From Butyrivibrio proteoclasticus B316 (GTDB taxonomy: Bacteria; Bacillota; Clostridia; Lachnospirales; Lachnospiraceae), in contig NC_014387.1 in the NCBI RefSeq assembly GCF_000145035.1, positions 2,842,001 to 2,906,000 on the forward strand: DNA of 64,000 nucleotides, read 5' to 3'. Positions within the stretch are counted from its first letter, which is position 1. Each line of letters opens with the position of its first letter. This document shows positions 45,448 to 58,147 of the stretch, piece after piece. The notes beneath the pieces were generated by a model that worked only from the letters and a program-made list of their open reading frames with translations, did no database searches and was not told the DNA's origin. The translations under genes were made by a program, and so were the position numbers.

Positions 45448-45463
45448 AAACATTCATATTTTA

Positions 45464-47581
45464 TTAGTTGCCCTTATTTGAAAGGACTTTTTCCTGTACG
45501 TTCTTAGGAACTGGAGCGTACTTCTCAAAGAACATTGAGTAGTTACCACGTCCCTGTGTTCTAGAACGAAGGTCTGTAGCATATCCGAACATCTCAGCAA
45601 GCGGAACATGTGCTCTAACGATCTTACCGCCACCAAGGTCATCCATACCTTCAACCTGACCACGACGAGAGTTAACGTCACCGATAACATCTCCCATGTA
45701 CTCCTCAGGCATTGTTACTTCAACCTTCATGATAGGCTCAAGAAGAACAGGAGCACCCTTCTGCATAGCATCCTTAAATGCCATAGATCCGGCAATATGG
45801 AATGCCATTTCTGAAGAGTCAACTTCATGGTATGATCCGTCGTAAACTGTTGCATGAACACCTACTACAGGATATCCACCAAGTGTACCAGCCTTCATAG
45901 CCTCTTCGATACCTTCGCTGATTGGCTGGATGAATTCCTTAGGAATAGCACCACCAACAACTTCGCTATCAAACTGGTAAAGATTGTCGCCGTTTGCATC
46001 CATAGGCTCGAAACGAACCTTACAGTGTCCGTACTGACCACGTCCACCGGACTGCTTAGCATACTTAGACTCAACGTCTACAGCCTTTGTAAGAGCTTCT
46101 CTATAAGCAACCTGAGGAGCACCTACGTTAGCCTCAACCTTGTACTCTCTAAGAAGTCTGTCAACGATGATATCAAGGTGAAGCTCACCCATACCAGCGA
46201 TGATAGTCTGACCTGTCTCAGGGTTTGTATGAGCTCTGAATGTAGGATCTTCTTCAGCAAGCTTCATAAGAGCCTCATCAAGCTTCTGCTGACCAGCCTT
46301 AGTCTTAGGCTCGATAGCAAGCTCAATAACAGGATCAGGGAACTCCATAGACTCAAGAATAACAGGATTCTTCTCATCACAGAGTGTATCACCAGTTACT
46401 GTGTTCTTAAGACCAACAGCAGCTGCGATATCTCCTGAATATACTTTATCAAGGTCTGAACGCTTATTAGCGTGCATCTGAAGGATACGTCCAAGACGTT
46501 CCTTGTTGTCCTTAGTACTGTTAAGTACATAAGAACCTGAATTTGCAGTACCACGATATACACGGAAGAAAGCAAGCTTTCCTACGAATGGATCGCTGAC
46601 AATCTTGAATGCAAGTGCTGCAAATGGGCCATCATCAGTTGACTCAACCTCAACTTCATTACCATCCATATCTGTACCCTTACAAGCAGGGATATCGATA
46701 GGTGAAGGCATGAACTCGATGATAGCGTCGATAAGCTTCTGAATACCTCTGTTTCTGTGAGCAGAACCACAGCAAACAGGGAAAGCCTTACATTCGCAAG
46801 TTGCCTTACGAAGTGCAGCCTTAAGCTCATCGATTGAAGGCTCTTCACCCTCAAGATACTTCATCATAAGATCTTCATCAAGATCACAGATCTTCTCAAC
46901 AAGCTCCTGATGATAGAGTTCAGCATCATCCTTAAGATCAGCTGGGATTTCACCAATAGTAACATCCTCACCCTTATCATCATTGTAAATGTAAGCCTGC
47001 ATCTCGAAAAGATCGATAATTCCCTGGAACTGATCCTCAGCACCGATAGGAATATAGATCATGATAGCATTCTTCTTAAGTCTATTACGAATCTGCTCAA
47101 CAGCTCCATAATAGTTTGCTCCGATGATATCCATCTTGTTGATGAATGCCATACGAGGAACATTAAATCCATCAGCCTGACGCCAAACGTTCTCAGACTG
47201 TGGCTCAACGCCTTCCTTAGCGCTGAATACACCTACAGCACCATCAAGTACTCTAAGTGAACGCTCAACCTCAACGGTAAAGTCAACGTGTCCAGGTGTA
47301 TCAATGATATTGATACGATGCTCAAGAGCACCTGGCTTAGGCTTACCATTCTGCTGAAGTGTCCAATGGCATGTTGTAGCTGCAGATGTGATTGTGATAC
47401 CTCTTTCCTGCTCCTGTTCCATCCAGTCCATGGTAGCAGTACCTTCGTAAGTCTCACCAATCTTATAGTTTACACCGGTATAGTAAAGAATACGCTCTGT
47501 AAGTGTAGTCTTACCAGCATCAATATGAGCCATGATACCGATGTTTCTGGTTCTCTCCAATGGGTATTGTCTATCAGCCAA
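45464..47581 (-). CDS. fusA: Elongation factor G
   Basis: 705 residues, full length. It drives ribosome translocation. GTPase motifs [29 protein letters not shown] and [10 protein letters not shown]; domain IV with [10 protein letters not shown] and [10 protein letters not shown]-terminal domain V with [11 protein letters not shown]. It is the third gene of the str cluster, 48 bases after rpsG. No second fusA-like or resistance variant is seen. Confidence 0.98.
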   Translation of the reverse strand: MADRQYPLERTRNIGIMAHIDAGKTTLTERILYYTGVNYKIGETYEGTATMDWMEQEQERGITITSAATTCHWTLQQNGKPKPGALEHRINIIDTPGHVDFTVEVERSLRVLDGAVGVFSAKEGVEPQSENVWRQADGFNVPRMAFINKMDIIGANYYGAVEQIRNRLKKNAIMIYIPIGAEDQFQGIIDLFEMQAYIYNDDKGEDVTIGEIPADLKDDAELYHQELVEKICDLDEDLMMKYLEGEEPSIDELKAALRKATCECKAFPVCCGSAHRNRGIQKLIDAIIEFMPSPIDIPACKGTDMDGNEVEVESTDDGPFAALAFKIVSDPFVGKLAFFRVYRGTANSGSYVLNSTKDNKERLGRILQMHANKRSDLDKVYSGDIAAAVGLKNTVTGDTLCDEKNPVILESMEFPDPVIELAIEPKTKAGQQKLDEALMKLAEEDPTFRAHTNPETGQTIIAGMGELHLDIIVDRLLREYKVEANVGAPQVAYREALTKAVDVESKYAKQSGGRGQYGHCKVRFEPMDANGDNLYQFDSEVVGGAIPKEFIQPISEGIEEAMKAGTLGGYPVVGVHATVYDGSYHEVDSSEMAFHIAGSMAFKDAMQKGAPVLLEPIMKVEVTMPEEYMGDVIGDVNSRRGQVEGMDDLGGGKIVRAHVPLAEMFGYATDLRSRTQGRGNYSMFFEKYAPVPKNVQEKVLSNKGN

Positions 47582-47629
47582 AGGTTCTTCCTCCTAATTA
47601 AATCTAAACACACATCTCTACGCTGCAGA

Positions 47630-48157
<528 letters not shown>

Positions 48158-48294
48158 TCATCGGTACTCACTAATCTTAGTGTACGTGCGGTTTTCTAAC
48201 TTAGAAAAAATAATACTACCCATAAAATGGGGTGTTACTTATAACTATGTTAAAAGAATCCCAACACTATAAAATTAGATTTTTAGTTACTATC

Positions 48295-48714
48295 TTACTT
48301 GGACGCCTTTGGTCTCTTAGCGCCATACTTAGAACGAGCCTGTTTTCTGTCGGCTACACCTGCTGTATCAAGAGTACCTCTGATGATATGGTATCTTGTA
48401 CCAGGTAAATCCTTAACTCTTCCGCCACGGATAAGAACAACGCTGTGCTCCTGAAGGTTGTGTCCCTCACCAGGAATGTAGCTTGTTACCTCAATACCGT
48501 TAGAAAGACGAACTCTGGCGATTTTTCTCAGAGCTGAGTTAGGCTTCTTAGGGGTAGCTGTCTTAACAGCTGTACATACACCACGCTTCTGAGGTGAAGC
48601 TGTTGCTGTAGCCTTCTTGTGAAGAGAGTTGAATCCCTTCTGAAGTGCAGGTGCTGTAGACTTCTTAACAGATGTCTGACGACCCTTTCTAACTAACTGG
48701 TTAAATGTTGGCAT
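48295..48714 (-). CDS. rpsL: 30S ribosomal protein S12
   Basis: 139 residues. It sits in the decoding centre. [13 protein letters not shown] opens it; [17 protein letters not shown] contains the Lys that is changed in streptomycin-resistant mutants, here wild type; the [11 protein letters not shown] loop is also unchanged. First gene of the str operon with its own strong promoter and a leader hairpin. Confidence 0.98.
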   Translation of the reverse strand: MPTFNQLVRKGRQTSVKKSTAPALQKGFNSLHKKATATASPQKRGVCTAVKTATPKKPNSALRKIARVRLSNGIEVTSYIPGEGHNLQEHSVVLIRGGRVKDLPGTRYHIIRGTLDTAGVADRKQARSKYGAKRPKASK

Positions 48715-48746
48715 TCTTTTTACCTCCTATTTTGATATATGCATAC

Positions 48747-48775
48747 GACAAAGGGGCAGAATTCACCCCTTTGTC
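48747..48775 (-). promoter_or_regulatory. Leader hairpin of the str operon
   Basis: GACAAAGGGG / CCCCTTTGTC, 9-base loop, between promoter and rpsL; no U-tract follows. It could be an autoregulatory or processing structure. Confidence 0.55.
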
Positions 48776-48792
48776 GATACACGCAATTATGA

Positions 48793-48821
48793 ATTATAAA
48801 TACTATCATTTTGGTTGTCAA
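48793..48821 (-). promoter_or_regulatory. SigA promoter of rpsL-rpsG-fusA
   Basis: TTGACA (48821-48816), 17-base spacer, TATAAT (48798-48793): consensus at both boxes, between the rpoC stop and rpsL. Confidence 0.9.
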
Positions 48822-48862
48822 CTAAATTTTTCAGTACAACCGTTTTAGTAAAAATTTATAAA

Positions 48863-51800
48863 TTACTCTTCATCATCTGCTACAGTAAGCTCGTCATCTT
48901 CAACGTCATCTGCAACATCAATGAACTCATCATCGAAATCTCTTCTTCTCTTCTTGAGAATGAGTTTCTCAGGATCCTTGAAATTAACATCAGTATTAAG
49001 AGTTGTATTTCTATATCTCTTCATACCTGTTCCTGCAGGAATCAGCTTACCAATGATAACGTTCTCTTTAAGTCCGATAAGAGGATCAACCTTACCTTTG
49101 ATTGCTGCATCTGTAAGAACCTTTGTTGTTTCCTGGAAGGAAGCAGCTGAGAGGAATGAGTTAGTAGCAAGAGCTGCCTTGGTAATACCAAGGATTACCT
49201 GCTTACCTTCAGCAGGCTTCTTGCCTTCTGAAACAAGTGCTTCATTACTATCCTCAAAATCAAGGAAGTCAACAAGAGTTCCTGGAAGGAATTCTGTATC
49301 ACCACTCTCATCGATTCTTACCTTCTTGAGCATCTGACGTACGATAACCTCGATATGCTTATCGCAGATATCAACACCCTGCAGACGGTAAACTCTCTGA
49401 ACTTCTCTAAGGAGATAATCCTGTACAGCACGGATTCCCTTAATCTTAAGAAGATCATGTGGGTTAACTGAACCTTCTGTAAGTTCATCACCGGCTTCAA
49501 TTGTAACGCCGTCCTGAACTTTAATTCTTGATCCGTAAGGAATGAGATAAGCCTTAGACTCGCCAGTCTCATCGTTAGTAACGATAACTTCACGTTTCTT
49601 CTTGGTATCTCTGATTTCTACCTTACCATCAAGTTCTGAAATAATAGCAAGTCCCTTAGGTTTTCTTGCCTCGAAAAGCTCTTCTACTCTAGGAAGACCC
49701 TGTGTGATATCACCACCGGCAACACCACCAGTATGGAATGTTCTCATTGTAAGCTGTGTACCAGGCTCACCGATTGACTGAGCAGCGATGATACCAACAG
49801 CCTCACCAACCTGAACTGCTTCTCCTGTTGCCATGTTAGCTCCGTAGCACTTTGCACAAATACCATTGTGTGAACGGCATGTGAGGATTGTACGAATCTT
49901 AACTGCCTCAACAGGCTCTCCCTTAGCATTTACACCTACTGAAAGGATCTTAGCTGCACGAGATGGTGTAATCATGTGGTTCTTCTTAACAATTACATTT
50001 CCATCTTTATCCTTAATAGTCTCACAAGAATATCTTCCTGTAATTCTATCTTTTAATGGCTCGATAGTTTCCTTGCCATCCATGAATGCCTTAACTGTCA
50101 TTCCAGGAATAACTTCCTTGTCTGCACAGCAATCAACATCACGAATGATAAGTTCCTGTGATACGTCAACCATTCGACGTGTCAGGTATCCTGAATCGGC
50201 TGTACGAAGAGCTGTATCAGACAGACCCTTACGAGCTCCATGAGCTGACATGAAGTACTCCAGAACGTCAAGACCTTCACGGAAGTTTGACTTGATAGGA
50301 AGTTCGATTGTACGACCTGTTGTATCAGCCATAAGTCCACGCATACCTGCAAGCTGTTTGATCTGCTGGTTACTACCACGGGCACCAGAGTCAGCCATCA
50401 TATAAATATTGTTGTACTTATCAAGACCTGCAAGAAGCTCTTCTGTAAGCTTTTTATCTGTCTCCATCCAAGTATCAACAACTGCACGGTAACGCTCTTC
50501 ATCTGTAATAAGACCACGACGGAAGTTCATAGCAATCTTATCAACTGTAGCCTGTGCTTCATCAAGCATAGCCTGCTTCTGCTTAGGCACTGTCATATCT
50601 GCAATTGAAACAGTCATGGCAGCACGTGTTGAATAGTGATAACCAGTATCCTTGATCTTATCAAGTACTTCTGCAGTTGCAAATGTACCATGTGTATTGA
50701 TAATAGCAGTAATGATCTGCTTGAGCTGTTTCTTACCAACCATGAAGTCTACTTCAAGTTTGAAGAAATTCTCTGGATCTGATCTGTCTACAAATCCAAG
50801 ATCCTGAGGAATAAGCTCGTTAAAGAGGAATCTTCCAAGTGTAGATTCAACAATACCTGTCTTAACTACACCATCAGCATCCTTCTTATCCATTCTGATC
50901 TTAACTCTTGACTGAAGAGTAATATAACCATTCTCATAAGCAAGAATAGCTTCGTCCACATTCTTGAAGCACTTACCTTCACCAAGAGCACCTGGTCTTT
51001 CCTGTGTAAGGTAGTAGATACCAAGTACCATATCCTGTGTAGGAACGTTAACAGGGCCACCATCTGAAGGCTTAAGAATATTATTAGGTGAGAGCATAAG
51101 GAATCTGCACTCTGCCTGAGCTTCAACAGAAAGTGGAAGATGTACAGCCATCTGATCACCGTCGAAGTCGGCGTTGAAAGGTGTACATACAAGTGGATGA
51201 AGCTTAATAGCTTTACCTTCTACAAGGATAGGCTCAAATGCCTGAATACCAAGTCTGTGAAGTGTGGGGGCACGGTTCAGCATAACAGGATGCTCTTTAA
51301 TTACATCCTCAAGTACATCCCAAACCTGCTCGTCAAGACGCTCAACAAGCTTCTTGGCATTCTTGATATTCTGAGAAATTCCTCTTGAAACCAGTTCCTT
51401 CATAACGAAAGGCTTGAAAAGCTCAATAGCCATCTCCTTAGGAAGTCCGCACTGATAAATCTTAAGTTCAGGTCCTACTACGATAACTGAACGTCCTGAG
51501 TAGTCAACACGCTTACCCAGAAGGTTCTGACGGAAACGACCTGACTTACCTTTAAGCATGTCTGAAAGTGACTTAAGAGCTCTGTTACCAGGGCCTGTTA
51601 CAGGTCTTCCTCTTCTACCGTTATCTATAAGAGCATCTACTGCTTCCTGAAGCATTCTCTTCTCGTTACGAACGATGATATCAGGAGCTCCAAGATCAAG
51701 AAGTCTCTTAAGACGATTATTTCTGTTGATAATTCTTCTATAAAGATCATTAAGATCTGATGTTGCAAAACGACCACCATCAAGCTGTACCATAGGACGA

Positions 51801-52606
51801 AGATCTGGTGGGATTACAGGAATGCAATCCATGATCATCCATGCTGGCTCATTTCCAGACTCTCTGAAAGCTTCAACAACCTCAAGTCTCTTGATGATTC
51901 TTGCTCTCTTCTGTCCGCTTGATGTATCAAGTCCTTCTTTTAATTCTGTATATTCTTTCTCAAGGTCAATATCAAGAAGAAGTTCCTTAATGGACTCAGC
52001 TCCCATTCCGGCACGGAATTTGCCGCCCCACTCTTCTCTTGCATCCTGATACTCTTTCTCAGAAAGAACCTGCTTGTACTCAAGTGTTGTCTCACCTGGA
52101 TCAAGTACTATATATGAAGCAAAGTACAGAACCTTCTCAAGTACACGAGGTGAAAGATCAAGGATAAGTCCCATTCTGCTAGGGATTCCCTTGAAGTACC
52201 AAATATGTGATACAGGAGCTGCAAGCTCAATATATCCCATTCTCTCACGACGAACGCTGCTCTTTGTGATTTCTACGCCACAACGATCGCAGACAACGCC
52301 CTTATATCTAATCTTCTTGTACTTACCACAGTGACATTCCCAGTCCTTGGTAGGTCCAAATATTTTCTCACAGAACAGACCATCTCTCTCTGGCTTAAGT
52401 GTTCTGTAGTTAATTGTCTCTGGCTTGGTAACCTCACCACTATGTGGATCATTGTCGTTTCTATGTGCCCAACTTCTGATCTTTTCAGGTGATGCAAGTC
52501 CAATCTTGATTGAATCAAATGTCATTGGCTGGTAAACCTGCTGAAGAGTGCTGCCTCTGCCATTTGAAGCTTCATTTATTGCTTTATTCATTGTTGAATC
52601 AGACAT
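48863..52606 (-). CDS. rpoC: RNA polymerase subunit beta'
   Basis: 1247 residues. The catalytic Mg site is [16 protein letters not shown]; zinc finger 1 has [16 protein letters not shown] and zinc finger 2 [13 protein letters not shown]. The bridge helix/trigger loop region ([40 protein letters not shown]) is complete. The C-terminus is very acidic ([18 protein letters not shown]). It follows rpoB by 88 bases with a hairpin between. Confidence 0.98.
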   Translation of the reverse strand: MSDSTMNKAINEASNGRGSTLQQVYQPMTFDSIKIGLASPEKIRSWAHRNDNDPHSGEVTKPETINYRTLKPERDGLFCEKIFGPTKDWECHCGKYKKIRYKGVVCDRCGVEITKSSVRRERMGYIELAAPVSHIWYFKGIPSRMGLILDLSPRVLEKVLYFASYIVLDPGETTLEYKQVLSEKEYQDAREEWGGKFRAGMGAESIKELLLDIDLEKEYTELKEGLDTSSGQKRARIIKRLEVVEAFRESGNEPAWMIMDCIPVIPPDLRPMVQLDGGRFATSDLNDLYRRIINRNNRLKRLLDLGAPDIIVRNEKRMLQEAVDALIDNGRRGRPVTGPGNRALKSLSDMLKGKSGRFRQNLLGKRVDYSGRSVIVVGPELKIYQCGLPKEMAIELFKPFVMKELVSRGISQNIKNAKKLVERLDEQVWDVLEDVIKEHPVMLNRAPTLHRLGIQAFEPILVEGKAIKLHPLVCTPFNADFDGDQMAVHLPLSVEAQAECRFLMLSPNNILKPSDGGPVNVPTQDMVLGIYYLTQERPGALGEGKCFKNVDEAILAYENGYITLQSRVKIRMDKKDADGVVKTGIVESTLGRFLFNELIPQDLGFVDRSDPENFFKLEVDFMVGKKQLKQIITAIINTHGTFATAEVLDKIKDTGYHYSTRAAMTVSIADMTVPKQKQAMLDEAQATVDKIAMNFRRGLITDEERYRAVVDTWMETDKKLTEELLAGLDKYNNIYMMADSGARGSNQQIKQLAGMRGLMADTTGRTIELPIKSNFREGLDVLEYFMSAHGARKGLSDTALRTADSGYLTRRMVDVSQELIIRDVDCCADKEVIPGMTVKAFMDGKETIEPLKDRITGRYSCETIKDKDGNVIVKKNHMITPSRAAKILSVGVNAKGEPVEAVKIRTILTCRSHNGICAKCYGANMATGEAVQVGEAVGIIAAQSIGEPGTQLTMRTFHTGGVAGGDITQGLPRVEELFEARKPKGLAIISELDGKVEIRDTKKKREVIVTNDETGESKAYLIPYGSRIKVQDGVTIEAGDELTEGSVNPHDLLKIKGIRAVQDYLLREVQRVYRLQGVDICDKHIEVIVRQMLKKVRIDESGDTEFLPGTLVDFLDFEDSNEALVSEGKKPAEGKQVILGITKAALATNSFLSAASFQETTKVLTDAAIKGKVDPLIGLKENVIIGKLIPAGTGMKRYRNTTLNTDVNFKDPEKLILKKRRRDFDDEFIDVADDVEDDELTVADDEE

Positions 52607-52653
52607 TCGTAACCTCTTTTCTATATGTTAATGTGAGTTTAAGTTACAGCAAT

Positions 52654-52683
52654 CTGCCTGACCGGGGATTCCCGGTCTGGCAG
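52654..52683 (-). promoter_or_regulatory. rpoB-rpoC intercistronic hairpin
   Basis: CTGCC-a-GACCGGG / CCCGGTC-a-GGCAG with a short loop; no U-tract. Probably a processing or stabilising structure. Confidence 0.65.
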
Positions 52684-52694
52684 TTTATTTCTGA

Positions 52695-55600
52695 TTACTC
52701 ATCATCAGATGAATCAAAATCCTCAAATGAATCCTCTGACTCAAATTCATCTGCATCTTCAGCTTCTGCTACAAGCTCGCCGCTCTCATCGAAGTGCTGC
52801 TTGGAATAGCCGTTAGCCTCAAAAGATTCCTGGCTGTAATCACGTGCATTATCGCCTTCCATTTCAAAACGATAATCTGAATCTGTATAATCAACGCTCT
52901 CCATGATCTCAACTTCAGTGTTATCTTCACGAAGTACCTTGATATCAAGACCAAGGGACTGAAGCTCTTTGAGAAGAACCTTGAATGATTCTGGAACACC
53001 AGGTTCAGGAATATTATCACCCTTAATAATTGCCTCGTAGGTCTTAACACGTCCTACAACATCATCAGACTTAACTGTAAGTATTTCCTGAAGTGTGTAA
53101 GCTGCACCATAAGCCTCGAGAGCCCAAACTTCCATTTCTCCGAAACGCTGTCCACCGAACTGAGCTTTACCACCCAGAGGCTGCTGTGTTACGAGAGAGT
53201 AAGGACCAGTTGAACGAGCATGGATCTTATCATCTACCAGGTGATGGAGTTTGAGGTAATGCATGTGTCCGATAGTTGTTGGGCTATCAAACTTCTGTCC
53301 TGTTCTACCATCACGCAGCTGAACCTTACCGTCTGATCTGATTGGGACACCCTTCCAGAGTTCTCTGTGATCTCTGTTCTCATAGAGGTAATCCATAATC
53401 TCAGGATGTACAAGATCCTTGTACTTAGCCTGGAACTCATCCCATGTGCTATTTACATAGTCATTGGCAAGTTCAAGAGTATCCTGAATATCTATCTCGT
53501 TAGCACCATCAAAAATAGGTGTAGCGATGTTAAATCCAAGAGCCTTAGCTGCAAGAGAAAGGTGAATCTCAAGGACCTGTCCGATATTCATACGGGAAGG
53601 AACGCCCAGAGGATTAAGCACGATATCAAGTGGTCTACCATTTGGAAGATATGGCATATCCTCTATAGGAAGTACACGTGATACGACACCCTTGTTACCA
53701 TGACGACCAGCCATCTTATCACCTACAGAAATCTTTCTCTTCTGAGCGATATAGATACGAACTGCCTGATTAACACCAGGTGAAAGCTCATCGCCATTAT
53801 CTCTTGTAAATACCTTGGCATCTACAACAATACCATATTCACCGTGAGGAACCTTAAGAGATGTATCTCTTACCTCTCTTGCTTTCTCACCGAAGATTGC
53901 TCTAAGGAGTCTCTCTTCTGCAGTAAGCTCTGTCTCGCCTTTAGGTGTTACCTTACCAACAAGGATATCACCGGCACGAACCTCTGCACCAATACGGATG
54001 ATTCCGCGATCATCAAGATCCTTGAGTGCATCATCACCTACGCCTGGAACGTCACGAGTGATCTCTTCAGGTCCGAGCTTGGTTTCACGAGCCTCTGCCT
54101 CATACTCCTCAATATGTACAGATGTATAAACATCATCACGTACAAGTCTCTCTGAAAGAAGAACAGCATCCTCGTAGTTATAACCTTCCCAAGTCATGAA
54201 ACCGATAAGAGGGTTCTTACCAAGACCAAGTTCTCCCTGTGATGTAGAAGGACCATCTGCAATAACCTGTCCTGCCTCAACATGATCGCCCTTAAATACG
54301 ATAGGTCTCTGGTTGTAGCAGTTACTCTGGTTAGATCTCTGGAACTTAATAAGATGGAATTCTTCCTTCTCGCCATCATCATATGTAATCTGGATAAGCT
54401 TACTATCAACAAAATCAATAGTACCAGCTTTTCTTGCAACTACACATACACCTGAGTCAACAGCTGCTTTTTTCTCCATACCTGTTCCAACTGCAGGAGC
54501 TTCTGTCATAAGAAGTGGCACCGCCTGACGCTGCATGTTTGATCCCATGAGGGCACGGTTAGCATCGTCGTTCTCAAGGAATGGGATAAGTGCTGTAGCA
54601 ACTGAGAATACCATTCTAGGTGATACGTCCATGTACTCAACAGCTGTCTTAGGATATTCAGATGTTTCCTCTCTGAAACGTCCTGAAACAGTCTTCTTAA
54701 CGAAGTGGCCTTCCTCATCAAGAGGAGTGTTAGCCTGAGCTACATGGTAATTATCTTCTTCATCAGCTGTAAGGTACTCAACCTCATCAGTAACTCTGGG
54801 ATTCTCAGGGTCTGTTCTGTCTACTACACGATATGGTGCCTCAACGAAACCATAGTCGTTAACTCTTGCATAACTTGCAAGAGAGTTGATAAGACCGATG
54901 TTAGGACCTTCAGGTGTCTCGATAGGACACATACGTCCATAATGTGTATAGTGAACGTCTCGAACCTCGAATCCGGCTCTATCTCTTGAAAGACCGCCAG
55001 GACCAAGTGCTGAAAGACGTCTCTTATGTGTAATCTCACTCAGAGGGTTGTTCTGATCCATGAACTGAGACAGCTGTGATGATCCAAAGAACTCCTTAAC
55101 AGCAGCCTGTACAGGCTTAATGTTAATAAGAGTCTGTGGAGAAACTTCCTCTGTATCATGAGTTGTCATTCTCTCACGAACAACTCTCTCAAGTCTTGAG
55201 AGACCAATTCTATACTGGTTCTGTAAAAGCTCACCTACGCAACGGATACGTCTGTTACCCAAGTGGTCGATATCATCATCATTACCAATACCGTACTCAA
55301 GATGGATATTGTAGTTAATAGAAGCAATGATATCTTCCTTGGTAATGTGCTTAGGAATAAGCTCATGTACGCGCTTCTTGATTGTTTCTGCAAGTCCCTC
55401 AGGATCATTCTTGGCAGTATACTCATCAAGAATTTCCTTAAGAACCGGATAATAAACATTCTCATTAATTCCAAGTTCAGCAGGATCACACTCGATGAAG
55501 TGTGTAATATCAACCATCATATTAGAAAGAACCTTAACGTTTCTCTCCTCTTCCTGTAAAAGAACATAAGGAATAGCCGCATTCTGAATCTCTGTAGCAA

Positions 55601-56567
55601 GAGCACGATCTACCTTGGTACCAGCAGAAGCGATCATCTCACCTGTTGTCTCATCAACAACATCCTCAGCGAGAACATGTCCATTAATACGGTTCTTGAA
55701 ATGTAATTTCTTATTAAATTTGTATCTACCAACCTTAGCAAGATCATATCTTCTAGGGTCAAAGAACATAGCATTGATAAGGCTCTCAGCACTTTCAACA
55801 CTAAGTGGTTCACCAGGACGAATCTTCCTGTACAGTTCAAGAAGACCACTCTGGTAATCTGTAGAAGAATCCTTAGAAAAACTTCCCTGAATCTTAGGCT
55901 CATCACCAAAGAGTTCGAGAATCTCCTCATTAGATCCAATACCAAGAGCTCTGATAAGAACAGTAACAGGAACTTTTCTTGTTCTGTCTACTCTTGCGTA
56001 GAATACATCATTAGGATCAGTCTCATACTCAAGCCATGCACCTCTGTTAGGGATAACAGTGCAAGCCATAAGCTCCTTACCGATCTTATCGTATGTAATA
56101 TCATAATAAATACCGGGTGAACGAACTAACTGGCTGACGATAACTCTTTCTGCGCCATTGATAACAAAGGTACCTGTAGCTGTCATAAGAGGAAGATCGC
56201 CCATGAATATTTCATGTTCTGTGATCTCGTCTTTCTCCTTGTTATGAAGACGAACCTTTACTTTCAAAGGTGCAGCAAATGTTGCATCTCTCTCCTTGCA
56301 TTTCTCAATCGTGTTCTTGTTCTTGTCAATCTCATCCTCGCAAAGTTTGAAATCAACAAATTCCAGACTGAGCTTGCCGCTGTAGTCCTCAATTGGAGAA
56401 ATATCGTCAAAGACTTCCTTCAAGCCTTCGTCAAGAAACCACTGATATGAATTCTTCTGTACTTCAATCAGGTTTGGCATCTCCAGGACTTCCTTCTGAC
56501 GCTGGAAACTCATACGAATGTTTTTACCAGAGCCGGTAGGATGTAATCTGTTTTTTTCCATTGACAT
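52695..56567 (-). CDS. rpoB: RNA polymerase subunit beta
   Basis: 1290 residues. The rifampicin-binding region reads [16 protein letters not shown] then [14 protein letters not shown], all wild-type residues. [20 protein letters not shown] and [19 protein letters not shown] are the later catalytic-centre blocks. The C-terminus is extended by a long acidic, Ser/Glu-rich tail ([20 protein letters not shown]), matched by an acidic tail on beta'. Transcribed from its own promoter plus read-through from rplJL. Confidence 0.98.
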   Translation of the reverse strand: MSMEKNRLHPTGSGKNIRMSFQRQKEVLEMPNLIEVQKNSYQWFLDEGLKEVFDDISPIEDYSGKLSLEFVDFKLCEDEIDKNKNTIEKCKERDATFAAPLKVKVRLHNKEKDEITEHEIFMGDLPLMTATGTFVINGAERVIVSQLVRSPGIYYDITYDKIGKELMACTVIPNRGAWLEYETDPNDVFYARVDRTRKVPVTVLIRALGIGSNEEILELFGDEPKIQGSFSKDSSTDYQSGLLELYRKIRPGEPLSVESAESLINAMFFDPRRYDLAKVGRYKFNKKLHFKNRINGHVLAEDVVDETTGEMIASAGTKVDRALATEIQNAAIPYVLLQEEERNVKVLSNMMVDITHFIECDPAELGINENVYYPVLKEILDEYTAKNDPEGLAETIKKRVHELIPKHITKEDIIASINYNIHLEYGIGNDDDIDHLGNRRIRCVGELLQNQYRIGLSRLERVVRERMTTHDTEEVSPQTLINIKPVQAAVKEFFGSSQLSQFMDQNNPLSEITHKRRLSALGPGGLSRDRAGFEVRDVHYTHYGRMCPIETPEGPNIGLINSLASYARVNDYGFVEAPYRVVDRTDPENPRVTDEVEYLTADEEDNYHVAQANTPLDEEGHFVKKTVSGRFREETSEYPKTAVEYMDVSPRMVFSVATALIPFLENDDANRALMGSNMQRQAVPLLMTEAPAVGTGMEKKAAVDSGVCVVARKAGTIDFVDSKLIQITYDDGEKEEFHLIKFQRSNQSNCYNQRPIVFKGDHVEAGQVIADGPSTSQGELGLGKNPLIGFMTWEGYNYEDAVLLSERLVRDDVYTSVHIEEYEAEARETKLGPEEITRDVPGVGDDALKDLDDRGIIRIGAEVRAGDILVGKVTPKGETELTAEERLLRAIFGEKAREVRDTSLKVPHGEYGIVVDAKVFTRDNGDELSPGVNQAVRIYIAQKRKISVGDKMAGRHGNKGVVSRVLPIEDMPYLPNGRPLDIVLNPLGVPSRMNIGQVLEIHLSLAAKALGFNIATPIFDGANEIDIQDTLELANDYVNSTWDEFQAKYKDLVHPEIMDYLYENRDHRELWKGVPIRSDGKVQLRDGRTGQKFDSPTTIGHMHYLKLHHLVDDKIHARSTGPYSLVTQQPLGGKAQFGGQRFGEMEVWALEAYGAAYTLQEILTVKSDDVVGRVKTYEAIIKGDNIPEPGVPESFKVLLKELQSLGLDIKVLREDNTEVEIMESVDYTDSDYRFEMEGDNARDYSQESFEANGYSKQHFDESGELVAEAEDADEFESEDSFEDFDSSDDE

Positions 56568-56672
56568 TCACCCCGTTCTAAAATTTTTATTTTTTGCGGT
56601 AAAATAGGCATTTAGAAGCGCTCGTAAAAAAGTGCGCAAAAAGGCCTACCACACCACAATAGTGCACCCTAA

Positions 56673-56701
56673 ATCATACTGCAAAGAAATTTGAATGTCA
56701 A
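56673..56701 (-). promoter_or_regulatory. SigA promoter of rpoBC
   Basis: TTGACA (56701-56696), 17-base spacer, TATGAT (56678-56673), about 105 bases before rpoB. Confidence 0.88.
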
Positions 56702-56763
56702 GAACTTTTTTGAAAGACAAGCAGACTCGAAATTGTGCTTCTCACCACACGTAATTGATATAC

Positions 56764-56842
56764 GAATTGCTCCGCACATGGTGCTCTCGCAATTCTACAG
56801 TTATGAAGAATCCGCACTACCGTGCTCCTTCTTCATAACTGT
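56764..56842 (-). repeat. Two bulged hairpins between rplL and rpoB
   Basis: Minus-strand hairpin 1 (56842-56797): 14-bp stem ACAGTTATGAAGAA, internal loop GGA/GGA, inner GCAC ggta GTGC. Hairpin 2 (56795-56764): stem GAATTGC, internal loop GAGA/GGA, inner GCAC cat GTGC. The inner module is the same in both while the outer stems differ. Confidence 0.7.
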
Positions 56843-56855
56843 TCAGGTCAAAAAT

Positions 56856-56893
56856 AAAAGGCGTATTACATGCAAGCATGTAATACGCCTTTT
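56856..56893 (-). terminator. Terminator/attenuator after rplL
   Basis: AAAAGGCGTATTACATGC / GCATGTAATACGCCTTTT, 18 pairs with almost no loop, 21 bases after the rplL stop. Placement matches the partial terminator that lowers rpoBC relative to L10-L12 in other bacteria. Confidence 0.85.
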
Positions 56894-56913
56894 GCTTTTG
56901 ACACTTATATCAA

Positions 56914-57291
56914 TTACTTAAGAGTAACCTTTGCGCCTTCAGCCTCAAGCTTAGCCTTGATATCATCAGCCTCTGCCTTAGAAGCGTTCTCCTTAACCAT
57001 CTTAGGAGCTCCATCAACGAGATCCTTTGCTTCCTTAAGTCCAAGACCTGTAAGCTCACGAACAACCTTGATAACCTTAACCTTGTTAGGACCAACTTCT
57101 GTAAGCTCTACATTGAACTCAGTCTTCTCTTCACCAGCTGCTGCTGCGCCAGCACCTGCTGCTGCAACTACAACGCCTGCTGCTGCAGATACGCCGAACT
57201 CTTCCTCACAAGCCTTTACAAGATCATTTAACTCGAGCACTGTAAGCTCTTTGATAGCATCGATAAATTCTGCTGTTGTTAACTTTGCCAT
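56914..57291 (-). CDS. rplL: 50S ribosomal protein L7/L12
   Basis: 125 residues. N-terminal dimer domain ([20 protein letters not shown]), Ala/Gly hinge, C-terminal factor-binding domain ([34 protein letters not shown]). It forms the ribosomal stalk that recruits EF-Tu and EF-G, both encoded nearby. It follows rplJ by about 70 bases. Confidence 0.97.
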   Translation of the reverse strand: MAKLTTAEFIDAIKELTVLELNDLVKACEEEFGVSAAAGVVVAAAGAGAAAAGEEKTEFNVELTEVGPNKVKVIKVVRELTGLGLKEAKDLVDGAPKMVKENASKAEADDIKAKLEAEGAKVTLK

Positions 57292-57360
57292 TATTATATA
57301 CCTCCATATAGTATAATTTCTGATTTTTGTTTGTTAATAAAACTTACTAAAATATACAGA

Positions 57361-57936
57361 TTACTCTGCTGCAGGTGCTTCTGCAGGAGCTTCTTCTGTA
57401 GCTGGAGCCTCTGCTGTCTCAGCAGGTGCTTCCTCTGCAGCTGGAGCTGCCTCGCCACCCTTCTCTGCGATCTGATTAAGAACACGAGCGAAGTTTGTGA
57501 TAGGTGACTGCATAGAACCAAGAAGTCTTGAAAGAAGGACTTCCTTTGAAGGGATAGAAGCAATATCTGTCATTGCTGCTGCGTCATAGAACTTACCTTC
57601 TATAACACCACCCTTAATCTCGAGAGCCTTAGCCTTCTTAGCAAACTCGTAAAGTACACGAGCTGGAGCTGCTGGATCTGTCTCAGATACAGCCATTGCG
57701 CTAGGACCGTTTAAGAGGTCTGAAAGCTGCTCGAAGTCTGTTCCCTTGAATGCGAAGTTCATCATCGTATTCTTGTAAACCTTGTATGTAACGCCTTCTT
57801 CACGAAGTTTCTTACGAAGCTCAGTATCCTGTGCTACTGTAAGTCCGCGGTGATCTACAAGTACGACTGCCTGAGCGTCTTTGATTTTCTCTGAAATCTC
57901 AGCTACTACAGGCTGTTTAAGTTCAACCTTTGCCAT
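57361..57936 (-). CDS. rplJ: 50S ribosomal protein L10
   Basis: 191 residues; KIKDAQAVVLVDHRGLTVAQ is the rRNA-binding N-terminal part, GPSAMAVSETDPAAPARVL the middle. The C-terminus carries an Ala/Glu/Pro-rich extension (AEEAPAETAEAPATEEAPAE) after the usual helix that holds L12 dimers. Preceded by AAGGAGG and the L10 leader RNA. rplK and rplA, normally just upstream, are absent; a pectate lyase gene lies there. Confidence 0.97.
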   Translation of the reverse strand: MAKVELKQPVVAEISEKIKDAQAVVLVDHRGLTVAQDTELRKKLREEGVTYKVYKNTMMNFAFKGTDFEQLSDLLNGPSAMAVSETDPAAPARVLYEFAKKAKALEIKGGVIEGKFYDAAAMTDIASIPSKEVLLSRLLGSMQSPITNFARVLNQIAEKGGEAAPAAEEAPAETAEAPATEEAPAEAPAAE

Positions 57937-57965
57937 TTTTTTACCTCCTTATAGAATATACCGCC

Positions 57966-58104
57966 GAAAAAAAACCTCTCGAAGACATCGAGAGGTAAAA
58001 AAGTCTAATCAAACTTTTCCTCGGCAGGCGATAAATCATTATGTTCCTCATAAAGGAACACCTGCTGTCTTCGGCTGGCTGTCATATGGTTTTATCTGAC
58101 AACC
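57966..58104 (-). promoter_or_regulatory. L10 leader RNA with attenuator
   Basis: The minus strand has CCGAAGACAGCAGGTG, a GTTCC/GGAAC-containing hairpin, then CGCCTGCCGAGG: the conserved L10 (rplJ) leader fold bound by the L10-L12 complex. A terminator follows, ACCTCTCGA..TCGAGAGGT (57996-57974) with T8. Excess L10-L12 should favour termination. Confidence 0.9.
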
Positions 58105-58110
58105 TTGTAT

Positions 58111-58139
58111 AAATTAGCACATTATTTTTTTATTGTCAA
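58111..58139 (-). promoter_or_regulatory. SigA promoter of rplJL
   Basis: TTGACA (58139-58134), 17-base spacer, TAATTT (58116-58111), starting nine bases after the pectate lyase stop. Confidence 0.8.
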
Positions 58140-58147
58140 TATATTAA

